Source of the DNA: Ricinus communis
Lineage: Eukaryota; Streptophyta; Magnoliopsida; Malpighiales; Euphorbiaceae
Reading direction: 5' to 3'
Assembly: GCF_019578655.1 (NCBI RefSeq)
Contig: NC_063261.1
Location: forward strand, 13,320,216-13,384,215
Length of the DNA stretch: 64,000 nucleotides
Program-made: the position numbers and the translations under genes
In this document: in pieces, positions 48,801 to 60,334 of the stretch
Numbering within the stretch: position 1 is the first letter of the stretch
Layout of the letters: each line of letters starts with the position of its first letter
Notes under the pieces: generated by a model
What the model saw: only the letters and a program-made list of their open reading frames with translations
What the model was told of the DNA's origin: nothing
Databases searched by the model: none

Positions 48801-51800
48801 TGTGGCACATTTGTACTGCAGATTTCCATCCACTTGAAACTGTAAATATTTTTCATCACTGCAAAAGATTTGTTTAAGATAAGCGACCTAATACTCGCAC
48901 CACAAAATCCAATAACTTAAGACAAAAAAGGATTTAGGAGCGAAGTAGCGCTAGCAATAAAGTATAAGCAACCAAAAAAAACCTATCATGCAGGAGTGGC
49001 AGCCGCTGATAAAGAAATAGCTCAGACATATTACATTGTTCAACATGCACAAAAGAAAAGAAACTCATAAGACTTAAAAGCCTGATATTTGTACCAATCC
49101 TCTACCAATTTCATTCAGGTGTACTTGCTTTAATAAGTTGCATTCTTTGACTCAGTTTAAGTACACTAAGCCTTTCCATTATATAAACAGGAGTCCTCCA
49201 TTACAAGTTCAGCCAACAAGGAAGTTAAAATTTGTATCAAAATGCATCACAATCTATCATATTTTTGTCCAACATTCCTCTGAACTACATCACAGCAAAG
49301 ACATAATAACATTTGGAAGCAAATTATTAGCAAAGTTGATCATTCAATCTACTATTATTCATAAATGTTTCTTCCATGCGCTTATACAACTGATAGTTGC
49401 TCAAATCTATCCATTGTCATTTGTATAACCACAACTGAATAAGACTGAACTTTTTATTAACTAGAATTTAGCGTATATCAAATGCAATTATTCAGCCACT
49501 TTAAAACAAGGCAAGCCTATACAATGTCAGCTAGCATACAGCATAATTGAATCAAGCACATATGACTCGAACAAACAAGTGCATCAACAATCTTCATAAA
49601 CTAGCAGCTGGAAACAGTATCATCGATGATTCTATTTAAGAAACAGGGCAGCAACAAACCTGATGCCATCACAACTACAGTGCACCCACCGCTGGCAAAT
49701 ATCACAACAAACCATTGGTGTCGATTCTGAATCTCTGTAAACCTACCAAGTTGACCCAATTCCATTCAGTTAAAAAATGTATAAAGCGAAGGTTGTACAA
49801 AGCAAGCACATCCTTACACAAGGAAACATAGCACAAGTGGATGTCCAACAACTATCAGTGAGAAAAAGAGTATGATACTAAACTGGTAAAAGATCATTTA
49901 AAGTCTTCAAATGTAATCATCAATATAGAAAACATTAGCAAACGAATCTTATATTTGACAGAAGTGTTAGTTTACAGTACCTTCAGACACACAGGGCAAT
50001 AATTTCCCTTCACAAACAATCTTCCACAGGCATCACAGCAAGTGTATCCCAGAAACCACCTGAGAGTTTTTAAAGCAAATGATAAATTAACATTAGAGTA
50101 AAAAAGACAATAGTTTGTTTACTGCTAGAGGAACAAGAACTACAAACACAAATTTGGTTCACTTCCCTACAGATCAATGGGAAGGTCTTAAAAACAATTG
50201 AATAAACTGAACTCAGGGATCATTAAACCCGCAAGTAAAAGTGCTCCATCGCTGACTATATAAACTCTTCTAGATAATCACAATCCATGAATGTAACATG
50301 TTTCTTTACATGCTATATGTATAAACTGCTTAAATAGGTATCACAAACTAATGATGAAGTCCTAAAGCATGAATCAGCTTATGACTGGAAAAGACATTAT
50401 ACTATCAAGAGAAATCAATAAAAGTAATTTTTCCTATTAACATGATAACTGTAATGTAAATATGGTCCCAATTTGACGAGTACTCAAAGAGAAAAAAATA
50501 ATTATCCAAACATAAACACATAAAAAAGACCAAGTTTATGAGCAAAGGCTATCCATTGGAGATCAATACCTCACACTTAGGCCATTTCCTGGTACAGAAG
50601 ACCCACAACTATGACACCTTGTATGTTTCGGGCACAAGTATGGTCCAGAACTCACATTCTGAAACATCCAAGACAAATGTTAATAATGCTATTTTAATCT
50701 AGATATGATACCCAGGACAAATCACTCAACACCTCACCTTGTGTGGAGGATGCTGGCAATAACAATGGTATGCACCATCACACCTTTTGCAGAACATGAA
50801 TTTATTTGGATCTCCCGTTCTTCGGCATATCTAAAGAAAACAAGAGGCATATAAAAGTTCAAGATCAAATCCCATTAAATAACAACCTAATAATGATTAG
50901 TCACCAAAGCAAGCAAAAAATGTTGAAATCATATACCACCTGTTGTAAGTGCAATCTCGCAGAATAATAAATGGAATATTGAAAATGGGCAGATTTTATG
51001 AATAGCAAAGTTGATTAACTGAAGCTTTGAACAGAAACAATAAGCAGATGGACAGGAACACATAAATTGACATGCATAGTTATAGATCTTTTTATCAGAA
51101 CAGAAAAACATGTAATTAATTATAGAAGCAAATCCTAAAGTACCTCACATATTCGGCAAGAAGGACATGTCCATGAACTCCAGTGAAATAAATCTGCAAT
51201 CAATCCCACATACATTATAAGCCAAACATATTGCAACTTGGAAAACTATCAATCATTAATTTCTTTTTACCTCTATGTTGAGCCCAAGATTTCAAACAGC
51301 TCCTGTGATACTTCTTGCCACAACTTTTGCATGAAAGCATCCTCCTTGCCCTCTCACTTCCTTCTGCTTCACCCAAAAAGCACATTCGGCACATTACATT
51401 CGCATTGGACAGACCTTGCTCATGTCCAGCAACATCTTTTGTGGCAACCTGAAAATAATTTTAAAATTTAGCAAAAGAAATTTTTAAAAAAATATATATC
51501 TGCTGAATCTGTAGCAGTAGCACACAACAAACAATACAAACAACTAGTCAACAATCAAGACCTCCCTGCATAATCTAATTTGAACATGAACTTAAAAAAT
51601 TCATCAGTATAAATTTAACTTAACAAAATAAAACAGAGCTGAGGTCCAAATACAGAATAATTATCAAATGAACCACAATTAACCACCAAATTTCATTTTA
51701 CATACTTGCAATTAATCAAACATATAAACATCAAGCTGCCAGACAATGCCACATATTAAAATTAAACACAAAACATAAACAATATCAAATTTACCAAAAC

Positions 51801-52400
51801 TCAAATCAAACAAAAACCATGAATCTCACCGCCATATCACCAGACTCAAACCGTCTGGCATAATCCTCAGCAGCAACCATAGCAGCCGCAGCCTTTTTCT
51901 GAAGCGCAACGCGCTTAGTATGAGCCGACGCCTCCTCTCCCAACCCCCCGCCGCCGCCGCCATCTTCTCCTACGGCAGGAACAGCAGCGAGCGACGACGA
52001 CAACGACGGAGCAGGCGGCGGCGGCGCCGGAACCGGTAAAACCTTAGGAACAAGAACCTGAACAGTGGAAGAGGAATCGTCAAAATCCCTAATTCGAAAA
52101 GGATCTTTCAAGAACTCCTCGATTCTCGAAACTTCTAACAGAAACTCCGCCTTCGATTTCGCGTTCTGGAGATCTCTCGGAAACCCTAGCGCGCAGTAGC
52201 AAATCCGACGGCTGCGACCAAACAAACACACCAAAAAAAAAAATTAAAAATTAGCAGAGCGCGAGAGAGAGATATGTATCTGTATACACACAGGGAAGAG
52301 AACGAGAGAAAGAGTGCTCTCTCTTGTAAATGTTAAATGAGTAATAGAAATACAATAACAACACTAACCATGTAATTGGGCAAGCTACGTGAAAGGCCAT
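45820..52400 (-). CDS. PHD-finger chromatin protein, 13 exons, 870 residues
   Basis: Minus-strand exons: 52400-52369, 52211-51830, 51448-51271, 51193-51144, 50830-50738, 50658-50570, 50059-49981, 49742-49660, 48858-48780, 48623-47909, 47111-47031, 46903-46297, 45964-45820; all GT-AG and in phase. It starts MAFHVACPITCRRICYC, typical of a plant PHD family likely orthologous to Arabidopsis At3g52100. Residues of about 149-355 hold three zinc-finger units with Cys/His pairs (VMCRMCF ... CKSCGKKYH; CEICRRTGD ... CDGAYHCYC; MVCCDICQRWVHCSC). A basic serine-rich middle follows (KKNKEYVKKPSYKK), then an SLKLKIKNP motif and a C-terminal Tudor-like stretch (IGKRVEVHQPSDNSWHKG, VTLDDSRVKTLQLGKQ). It probably reads histone H3 tails in the nucleus; the specific role is unknown. 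Residues of about 70-100 are proline/glycine-rich. Confidence 0.92.
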
Positions 52401-53394
52401 AGTGAATGGGGATTTTGGAAAAAAAAGAAATAAAAATTTAAAAATAAAATTTAGAAAGAGGGGATTTAGAATTTTCGAGATCGCTCTTTTTCTTTTTAAT
52501 TAATAATTAAATTTAAAATTAAAGAGAAAAGAGAGGGTGCGGTGCGGGAGGGGTTTTAATTTTAAAAGGCGAAGGTGAAAATTTTTATTTATTTATTTTG
52601 CTTTCTCTTTTTCTTTTCTTTTTTTAAAAGGAAGGGAAAATAGGAGGCCGCGCTGCGAAGTGCTGTGGATCCTATATCTATATCATCTTATGTTCCTTGG
52701 ATGGTGGATGGCTTATTAAGGATTTATAAGGGAGTGTTTGGCTTTTGTCTTCCTGGTTTCGTTTTAACGTGAGCGGGATACGATTCCGTATGCTCAAGCT
52801 TATAGATTTTGCCAATTGCGTTTTGCCACGTTGGTATCAGTTTTTAAACTTAACCCGCCATCTCATTTTGCAATTCTGTTGGACGACCTCTTGCAATGAT
52901 TTATTTCTACTTAATTTTTCCTGAGGTTACTTTTTTATATTTTTATATATTAATTTTCACGTGATTTTAAAAATGATATTACTAAAATTAAAATATTCTT
53001 TTATGCAAAGGTCTTTTTAAGTTAGATGATAAAGCATAATCGTTAAAGTTATTTTAATTTGATAAATATTATTTTATTTTTACTAAAATATTAAAATAAA
53101 AAAGTAATATTGTCAATTGTTGCTATACTTCAAATTTCTTTTACTCCAATCCATTATCAACCTTTTCAAATATCTAATTTTATTTTATTAAATATTTACA
53201 TTTTTTCTAAAAAATTATAATTTTAATAAAAATATAAATAAAATATAAAAGCTCAACGAATCAATTTTTACCAATCTTTCTAATTATGTGCTATATATAA
53301 TTAATATAATCATTTATTAATTAAATTTATCTATATAATATATAAGTCTTTTCAAAATTCTTATTCTATTCAAATTTGCAGTATTAAAAAAGAT
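52401..53394. other. Promoter region of the PHD gene, then AT-rich DNA
   Basis: A pyrimidine/purine-rich leader (gagagaacgagagaaagag-type tracts on the plus strand near 52295) lies around the first exons. Beyond 52900 the sequence is AT-rich with no gene. Confidence 0.45.
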
Positions 53395-53615
53395 TAATAT
53401 CTTGTGCATAATAAATTATCAAATTTGAAAAGAAAATAAAACAATTAAATATAATAGCAATAAAAAAATATTATAATATTTTTTATTATAATATTTTAAC
53501 AAAACAATTATGTTTTATTAAATTAATAATAATTCTAGTAATCTAATAGTCGCTATTTTTCTAATACTTTATTACTTAATATTTTTAAAATGAATTTTCC
53601 TAAAGAATATTTTAA
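53395..53615 (+). repeat. Host flank segment A (inverted copy at 59187-59407)
   Basis: About 220 bp, from atatcttgtgcataataaat to aagaatattttaa. The same sequence in inverted orientation occupies 59187-59407 with roughly 96% identity by eye. Confidence 0.9.
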
Positions 53616-53636
53616 CTTTATTGATATTATTTTAAA

Positions 53637-53966
53637 AAAAAATTAGAAGTGTATATAAGATTAATCAGGACATCTAGAAAGTGGTTCCCATGATTATATA
53701 TCTTGCATGTTAAAGTTTAATAAAATGCACCATAGAGTTATATAGTCTTTTCTTTTCTTTTCTTTATCTTTTTGCAAACAAGTACAATCTCATGAGAAAG
53801 AGGTAAATAAATCAGTTAACCTAATAGCTCAGAAATTAAGAAATTATTTGATTTAAAGGTTTAGTGTATCTTTATTAAGAAATATTAAAAAATATTTATT
53901 TTAAATTTAATCTTATATAATTAATTTTTATAATTTATCGTAAATAATTATTATTTTGCAACTATA
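53637..53966 (+). repeat. Host flank segment B (direct copy at 59411-59745)
   Basis: About 330 bp, from aattagaagtgtatataaga to gcaactatatct. It is repeated in the same orientation at 59411-59745 with only a few differences, including an indel near 53905. Segment B ends inside a copy of the AT-rich MITE family. Confidence 0.92.
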
Positions 53967-53971
53967 TCTTA

Positions 53972-56221
53972 AATGTTTTATCAAAAGAAACTCTTTCAGA
54001 TCTTTTTGAATTAATTGACAAAATAAATGATCCTACAGATAAAGAAAAATATTTTTAAAAATTAAGGGATATTATTTTACATAACGAGACCCAAAAATCT
54101 GAACCTGTACCTTACAATTTAAAAGAAATTTTTTAAAGATTTGAACCAAAATCTTCTAGAAATTCTACACCAAATATTCAGGATTTACAAAAAGAAATTA
54201 AAAATATAAAACAAGAAATTAATGATTTGAAAAATGAAAATTTAGATTTCAAAGAAAGGATCTTAAAATTAAAACTAAATGGGAAAAATAAAGAAATTGT
54301 TGAATTTACTGAAAACACTAATGATTCTCATGTTAATGAATTTTTAGCACATATTACCAGAGTAAATTTTCATAAATGGTTTATTTTTATTAGAATTCTT
54401 ATAAATGATTTTAAAATTGAGACGATCGCTTTAGTTGATTTTGGAGCCGATCAAAATTGTATTCAAGAAGGAATTGTACCTACACAGTTTTTTGAAAAAA
54501 CAACTGAAAAATTACATACTGCAGACGGTTCAAGAATGCAAATAAATTACAAGCTCTCCAAAGTTAAAATCTGTAATGATGGATTATGTTTCTACACTTC
54601 TTTTATTTTGATTAAAAATCTTTCAGCCACTGTTATTCTTAGAACTCCGTTTTTAGCCTTGCTTTATCCTTTTTCAGTTGACACTCACGGTATTAAGACT
54701 AGATTATTAGGAAAAGAAATTTGTTTTAAATTTATTTTTTCTGAACAAGAAAAAGATATAAATGTTTTAAAGAAAAAATAAATTACTTTTTTAAATAAAA
54801 AAATTTTATCTTTAAAAATTAAAGAAGAATTAGACCTTGATGTGACAAAAGTTAAAATAAAAAATATTGAAAATCTTTTTACTAATGACTCATGTGCACC
54901 TGTTCCAAATGCTTTTTGGAATAGGAAAAAACATGTAATCTCTTTACCTTATGTTAAAGATTTCTCTGAAGATAACATACCGACAAGATCACATGCTATA
55001 CATATGAACGCAGAACTTGAAAACCACTGCAGAAAAGAAATTGATGAATTATTACAAAAAGGATTAATTCGTAAATCTAGTTCTCCTTGGAGCTGCTTTG
55101 CTTTTTATGTTTATAACGCAGCTGAAAGAGAACGAGGTGTACCCAAACTTGTTATAAATTATAAACCCTTAAATAAAGTTTTAGAATGGATCAGATACCC
55201 TATACCTAATAAAAGAGATTTATTGAAAAAACTTTACAATTCAAAAATTTATTCAAAGTTTGACATGAAGTCTGGTTTTTGGCAAATTCAAATTAAAGAA
55301 AAAGATCGTTACAAAACTGGTTTCAATGTTCCTTTTGGTCATTATGAATGGAATGTTATGCCGTTTGGACTAAAAAATACTCCATCAGAATTCCAAAGAA
55401 TTATGAATGATATTTTCCATGATCATTAATCATTTACCATTATTTACTTTGATGATATTTTAGTTTTTTCAAATTCATTAGCACAACATTTTTCTCATTT
55501 GCATAAGTTTTATAATATAATTAAACAAAATGGTTTAGTCGTTTCTGCACCAAAAATGAAATTGTGTCAAACAAAAATCAGATTTATTGGACATGAAATT
55601 TTTGAAAATAATGTTTTACCAATTTCAAGAGTTTTAGAATTTACTTCTAAATTTCCAGATGAAAGTAAAGACAAAAATCAACTACAAAGATTTTTGGGAT
55701 GTCTTAATTATGTGTCTGATTTTTTCAAAGATATTAGAATTCTCTATAAGCCTTTATTCAATCGTGTTGTACAAACCATCAAACAAAAAGTTCATCATTT
55801 ACCATGTCTGTCTATTCCTCATCCAGATGCCTTTCTTATAGTTGAAATAGATGCCTCTGATTTAGGCTTTGGGGGTATTCTTAAACAAAAGTTACCTGGT
55901 CAAAATGCAGAGTCATTGGTCAGATACCACTCTGGAGCATGGAATGAAACTCAATCTAAATATTCTACTATTAAAAAAGAACTTTTATCAATTGTTTTAT
56001 GTATTACAAAATTTAAAGATGATTTAGTTGGAAAATATTTTTTACTCCGTATTGATTGTAGTGCTGCTAAAAATATTTTGGAAAAATAAGTTAAAAATTT
56101 TGTTTCAAAACAAGTTTTTGCCAGATGGAAAGCACTTTTGGGAATATTTGATTTCGATATTGAATATAAAAAAGGTTCTTCAAATTCTTTACCTGATTTT
56201 TTAACAAGAGAGTTCTTATAG
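53972..56221 (+). pseudogene. Viral polyprotein fragment: protease, reverse transcriptase, RNase H
   Basis: One reading frame spans the whole 2.25 kb. It is interrupted by five TAA codons (54056, 54134, 54779, 55427 and 56087) and ends with TAG at 56219-56221, with no frameshift. A lysine/glutamate-rich coiled-coil-like stretch precedes the aspartic protease, whose catalytic triplet at 54437-54445 reads D-F-G where D-T/S-G is usual. The reverse transcriptase includes KFDMKSGFWQI and, after the stop at 55427, the catalytic YFDD at 55445-55456. RNase H has its first acidic residue in EIDASD near 55850. The movement and coat protein regions expected upstream are missing. Confidence 0.85.
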
Positions 56222-56244
56222 GGAAAGAAATCAAGCTAATCTTT

Positions 56245-57460
56245 ATGGGCACTCCTATAAAGAAGAAGTTATCGTCAGCCGACTTTGTGGCTAACAAATC
56301 TGGACATTCTTCATCATTGATTTCTACAAATAGGTTTGAAATTCTTGACAAAACTCCTTTACCTTCTACCCCTACAAAACCTTCAAACTTTTTACAAAGC
56401 TGTTACCAAACCCGGTTCTTCTAAACCAGAACCACCAAAATACTTTACAAAACCACAACAACAAATCGTCACCATTCTTGAAAATGAAATATTCAATGGA
56501 AACATGGAAAATCCCAATTACCAGCAAATATTTCAACATATTTTTCCTTCTGAATAATTCTTCATTCCCGAAAGTCCCTACAAATTGAAAAAATTTTATG
56601 AACTTATCCTTTTAGATACCAACTCCATAGAAATTGAACAATCCTATGATTGTGACATGCCTAAAAAAATTTCCTATTCAAAATGTAGAATCTTGAAAGT
56701 CCTTACTTTGTCAGATTGGAACCAAAACCCATACACTGCAAAGAAATTTTCTGTTACTTTTACACCTCCCTGTTACAATTACTTTGATTACCAAAAAGCC
56801 TAGTACAATACCTTTTACCTTCGAAATTGGAATCACTCTTGGTTCTTCATGTTTCATAAAACCAATTCAAAACATTTTCCAAATTGGTTCTCAGATTGGT
56901 GGACATATTTTAGACTTTGCCCCAAAATTTTACCTGCTAAGATTATAGAAGGATTCACTATCTTTAAAGAAAAGTTACCTATCCTTAAGCATGATAAATT
57001 GATTATCTTTTCTGAAACCTTTAACCTACCTTGGATTTTCTCCTGGCAGTTCAAAGTAAAACCATTCAAACCTTCTCCTAATGTAAATTTTATCGCCTGT
57101 TTAACCCATGAATATAGTGTTAAATGGTGGTCCAACTGTAAAGATATTCAGGCCAACAAAGAAACGGTTCTGAAACATTTCTCTGGAAAGAATCCTATGC
57201 TATCAGGAACAAGTCAATCTATGGGACAATTCAACTTCTTGTCTGATAAAAGCAAAATCTTAGTAATATTATCTGAAAATACTACAAAGAAAGAATTTAA
57301 AGTAGCCCTGGAATAGGCACTATCACAAGTCTCTAGAGATAGCGATGACGAAGACTCTGGAAGCACTGGTGGACCTAATTACACTCCACAAAATGAAGAC
57401 GATTGCTACGTCTTGATAACTATGTTGTGCTTTTTGACTAAATGGACATTATGGCCAACA
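56245..57460 (+). pseudogene. Second viral open region, unassigned product
   Basis: It starts with an ATG at 56245, 24 bases past the polyprotein stop, the position where caulimovirids carry a transactivator or a second ORF of unknown role. The frame shifts by one near 56385-56400. The downstream frame is then stopped at 56555 (TAA), 56801 (TAG) and 57314 (TAG). The later part is rich in Trp and aromatic residues (FPNWFSDWWTYF, LPWIFSWQFKVKPF) and ends in an acidic serine-rich tail (SRDSDDEDSGS). I do not recognise a domain. Confidence 0.6.
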
Positions 57461-57676
57461 AAAGAAGACAATGATGTAAAAGGACAAAAATCTTTTGACA
57501 AAATGGCACCTTATCCTTTTTACAATAATGTGAGAAGATATTGATAGACAAAGTGGCAGACAAGTATCTTTTCCTTTTTGACAAAATAACTCAATTATTT
57601 ACCTTTGTTGTCTTTTATAATAATTATATCTCGGACTCAAGTCTATTTGAAGTCCGGATAGTATTCTGTTATCTAT

Positions 57677-57684
57677 TATAAATA
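57677..57684 (+). promoter_or_regulatory. TATA box of the viral pregenomic promoter
   Basis: tataaata lies about 190 bp upstream of the primer-binding site, as in 35S-type promoters. Expected transcription start is near 57710, at the conserved gaggaagcacgcttg block, which is repeated four times in this locus. Confidence 0.6.
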
Positions 57685-57776
57685 GGTGTGTTTTAGTTTA
57701 GAGGAAGCACGCTTGAATTAGCTCCCTGCTATCTCTTCTATCTTTGCAATCTTTCTCTTTGTAAAATTTTCTCTTC

Positions 57777-57782
57777 AATAAA
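57777..57782 (+). terminator. Viral polyadenylation signal
   Basis: aataaa lies in the terminal region between the presumed transcription start and the primer-binding site, the caulimovirid arrangement that yields terminally redundant RNA. Confidence 0.55.
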
Positions 57783-57869
57783 ATTTTATACTATTTACAT
57801 GCTTACTCTCTTTCTATTTACTTACTTACTCTCTTTCTATTTCTGTATTATTTGATCCTGCTCCGCACT

Positions 57870-57883
57870 TGGTATCAGAGCCA
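57870..57883 (+). other. Viral tRNA-Met primer-binding site (plus copy)
   Basis: tggtatcagagcca is complementary to the 3' end of plant initiator tRNA-Met and is the standard caulimovirid minus-strand priming site. An inverted copy lies at 59017-59030. Confidence 0.85.
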
Positions 57884-58604
57884 TAGTCACTAAATTTGTA
57901 ATTTAGTGTTTAGATAGTCGACTGGTTTTAGTTGGTCAGTCTTCGATAATCGGTGGTGGTCAGTGGTCCCACTATCCTAAACATTATTTACATTTATTGT
58001 CTTTGGTTATGGCATCATTGTTTGTAATTTGTTAGTAGAGAAATAGCTTCTTCTTCTTCTCTTTCTGAATTAAATACTGAAAAATTTACTGTTCAAGATT
58101 CTAATATTCCTGAAATAGAAAATCAGTTACATAATTGGTCCATCCCTAAACAAAATATTAATAGTATTTATCGTATTGAAACTTTTGATTTTGCACAAAA
58201 TTATTCTATTAAACAAACTGAACAAACTATTGCTTTAAATAAATCACATGAAATAGAAAGAGAGTAAGTAAGTAAATAGAAAGAGAGTAAGTATGTAAAT
58301 AGTATAAAATTTTATTGAAGAGAAAATTTTACAAAGAGAAATATTACAAAGATAGAAGAGATAGCAGGGAGCTAATTCAAGCGTGCTTCCTCTTTGTAGT
58401 TGATTTTTGTCTTTAATTTCATCTGAAAATTTTATTGAAGAGAACCAGGCTGACCTTCAAAGAGGAAATTAACTACAAAGAGGAAGCACGCTTGAATTAG
58501 CTCCCTGCTATCTCTTCTATCTTTGTAATCTTTCTCTTTGTAAAATTTTTTCTTCAATAAAATTTTATACTATTTACATACTTACTCTCTTTCTATTTAC
58601 TTAC

Positions 58605-58877
58605 TTACTCTCTTTCTATTTCATGTGATTTATTTAAAGCAATAGTTTGTTCAGTTTGTTTAATAGAATAATTTTGTGCAAAATCAAAAGTTCCAATACG
58701 ATAAACACTATTAATATTTTGTTTAGGGATGGACCAATTATGTAACTGATTTTCTATTTCAGGAATATTAGAATCTTGAACAGTAAATTCTTCAGTATTT
58801 AATTCAGAAAGAGAAGAATAAGAAGCTATTTCTCTACTACTGAAACTACGAAACAATGATGTCATAACCAAAGACAA
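58605..58877 (-). pseudogene. Start of viral leading ORF, inverted copy
   Basis: About 90 codons open from an ATG at 58868 or nearby. The plus copy at about 58010-58265 matches it closely but is broken by stops near its start (58034, tagtag). The frame runs into the inverted terminal region, so it is a truncated N-terminal fragment only. No domain recognised. Confidence 0.6.
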
Positions 58878-59016
58878 TAAACAAGTAAATAATGTTTAGA
58901 ATAGTGGGACCACCTACTGGGACCACCCTGACCGATTATTGGGAAGACGGGCTGACCAACGGAAAATCAGGCTGACCAACGCTATCTTAAACACTAAATT
59001 ACAAATTTAGTAACTA

Positions 59017-59030
59017 TGGCTCTGATACCA
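59017..59030 (-). other. Viral tRNA-Met primer-binding site (minus copy)
   Basis: tggctctgatacca on the plus strand is the exact complement of the 57870-57883 site, with the flanking gatcctgctccgcactt also conserved. Confidence 0.85.
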
Positions 59031-59186
59031 AGTGCGGAGCAGGATCAAATAATAGAGAAATAATAAGAGAATTAAGTAAGTAAATTTTATGAAATTTTAT
59101 TGAGAAAACTTTTACAAAGAGAAAAGATTACAAAGATAGAAGAGATAGCAGGGAGGATTGTTCAAGCGTGTCTCTTCCCAACTAAA

Positions 59187-59407
59187 TTAAAATATTCTTT
59201 AGGAAAATTCATTTAAAAAATATTAAGTAATAAAGTATTAGAAAAATCGAGACTATTATATTACTAGAATTATTATTAATTTAATAAAACATAATTGTTT
59301 TGTTAAAATATCATAATAAAAAATATTATAACATTTTTTTATTGCTATTATACTTAATTGTTTTATTTTCTTTTCAAATTTGATAATTTATTATGCACAA
59401 GATATTA
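59187..59407 (-). repeat. Host segment A, inverted copy
   Basis: Reverse complement of 53395-53615 with about seven or eight differences. It begins immediately after the last viral sequence (cttcccaacta). Confidence 0.9.
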
Positions 59408-59410
59408 TTT

Positions 59411-59745
59411 AAAAAAATAAAATTAGAAGTGTATATAAGATTAATCAGGACATCTAGAAAGTGGTTCCATGATTATATATCTTGCATGTTAAAGTTTAAT
59501 AAAATGCACCATAGAGTTATATAGTCTTTTCTTTTCTTTTCTTTATCTTTTTGCAAACAAGTACAATCTCACGAGAAAGAGGTAAATAAATCAGTTAACC
59601 TAATAGCTCAGAAATTAAGAAATTATTTGATTTAAAGGTTTAGGTATCTTTATTAAGAAATATTTATTTTAAATTTAATCTTATATAATTAATTTTTATA
59701 ATTTATCATAAATAATTATTATTTTGCAACTATATCTAAAATACA
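59411..59745 (+). repeat. Host segment B, direct copy
   Basis: Same orientation as 53637-53966. Unlike that copy it continues uninterrupted into the rest of the AT-rich MITE (to about 60010), so this is probably the original junction with downstream host DNA. Confidence 0.9.
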
Positions 59746-59906
59746 AGTAATTATAATATTTATAGTTGTGGCATTTAAAATTAATTTTTTTATTGGTAGT
59801 ATTTAAATTTATATTTAAATTTTTATATTAATTTTCATAAATATTTTTAATAATAAATAAAGAAATTAATATTTTTAATTTAAAATAATATTATTAAAAT
59901 AAATAA

Positions 59907-59908
<2 letters not shown>

Positions 59909-59941
<33 letters not shown>
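59909..59941. repeat. AT dinucleotide microsatellite
   Basis: About 16 uninterrupted at units inside the AT-rich MITE copy. Confidence 0.9.
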
Positions 59942-59944
<3 letters not shown>

Positions 59945-60059
59945 TAATCTCTCAATAGTCACTTAATATATTAACAACAATAACTAATATGATTTATTAA
60001 AAGTTTAATTTATTAATATTTTATACAGTATAACTTATTAAATCCAATAAAAAAAACTT

Positions 60060-60330
60060 GAAGTATAATAGCAATTCAAGATATTACTATTTTTGTTTTA
60101 TTATTCAATAAAAGTAAGATTGGATTTATTAAATTAATAATACTTTTAATTATTTAATAGTTATCATGTTCAAATCCTTTCTTTTGGCTTGTAATTAAAA
60201 AGAATAGTTATCATGTTTATTTTTTGAAAGACTTTTTACTAAATATTTTAATATTATTTTTACATAAAGAAATCAATACAGAAGATTAATCAGGAAATCT
60301 AAAAAGTGGGTTCTCATGATTATAGGCTTG
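60060..60330 (+). repeat. Diverged third copy of segments A and B
   Basis: ggatttattaaattaataat near 60123 and agattaatcaggaaatctaa with gtgggttctcatgattata near 60283-60325 correspond in order to 53515-53530 and 53650-53700, at lower identity. An older duplication of this host sequence therefore preceded the viral event. Confidence 0.5.
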
Positions 60331-60334
60331 TTTG

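Larger units (their letters stand above)
57713..59184. repeat. Palindrome of viral terminal region and leader-ORF start
   Basis: Order: terminal region plus (57713-57850), primer site and ORF start plus (57870-58265), terminal region minus (58268-58404), spacer (58405-58477), terminal region plus (58478-58622), ORF start and primer site minus (58605-59030), terminal region minus (59060-59180). The marker ctccctgctatctcttctat appears near 57722 and 58500, and its complement near 58350 and 59140. Confidence 0.88.
53966..59186 (+). mobile_element. Endogenous pararetrovirus (Caulimoviridae-like), rearranged and inactive
   Basis: The insert encodes protease, reverse transcriptase and RNase H in caulimovirid order but no integrase. 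A second open region follows, then a 35S-like promoter, a polyadenylation signal and a tRNA-Met primer-binding site. There are no LTRs, so this is not an LTR retrotransposon. After the primer site come the first codons of the viral leading ORF, an inverted terminal region, and then the same set in mirror image to 59186. Both ends abut duplicated host DNA. Genus is uncertain; the layout (long polyprotein plus a second ORF) would fit florendoviruses or petuvirus relatives, which is an inference. Numerous stops make it non-functional. Confidence 0.85.

Noticed and set aside
57800..57842. CRISPR-like short repeats (cttactctctttctattta twice)
   Set aside because: A two-copy tandem duplication in a plant viral terminal region; no spacers and no cas genes.
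57870..57883. tRNA-Met gene suggested by tggtatcagagcca
   Set aside because: Only the tRNA 3'-end complement is present; it is a reverse-transcription primer site.
53966..59186. Ty3/gypsy LTR retrotransposon
   Set aside because: No LTRs and no integrase region after RNase H; a second ORF, a 35S-like promoter and the primer-site layout fit a pararetrovirus better.
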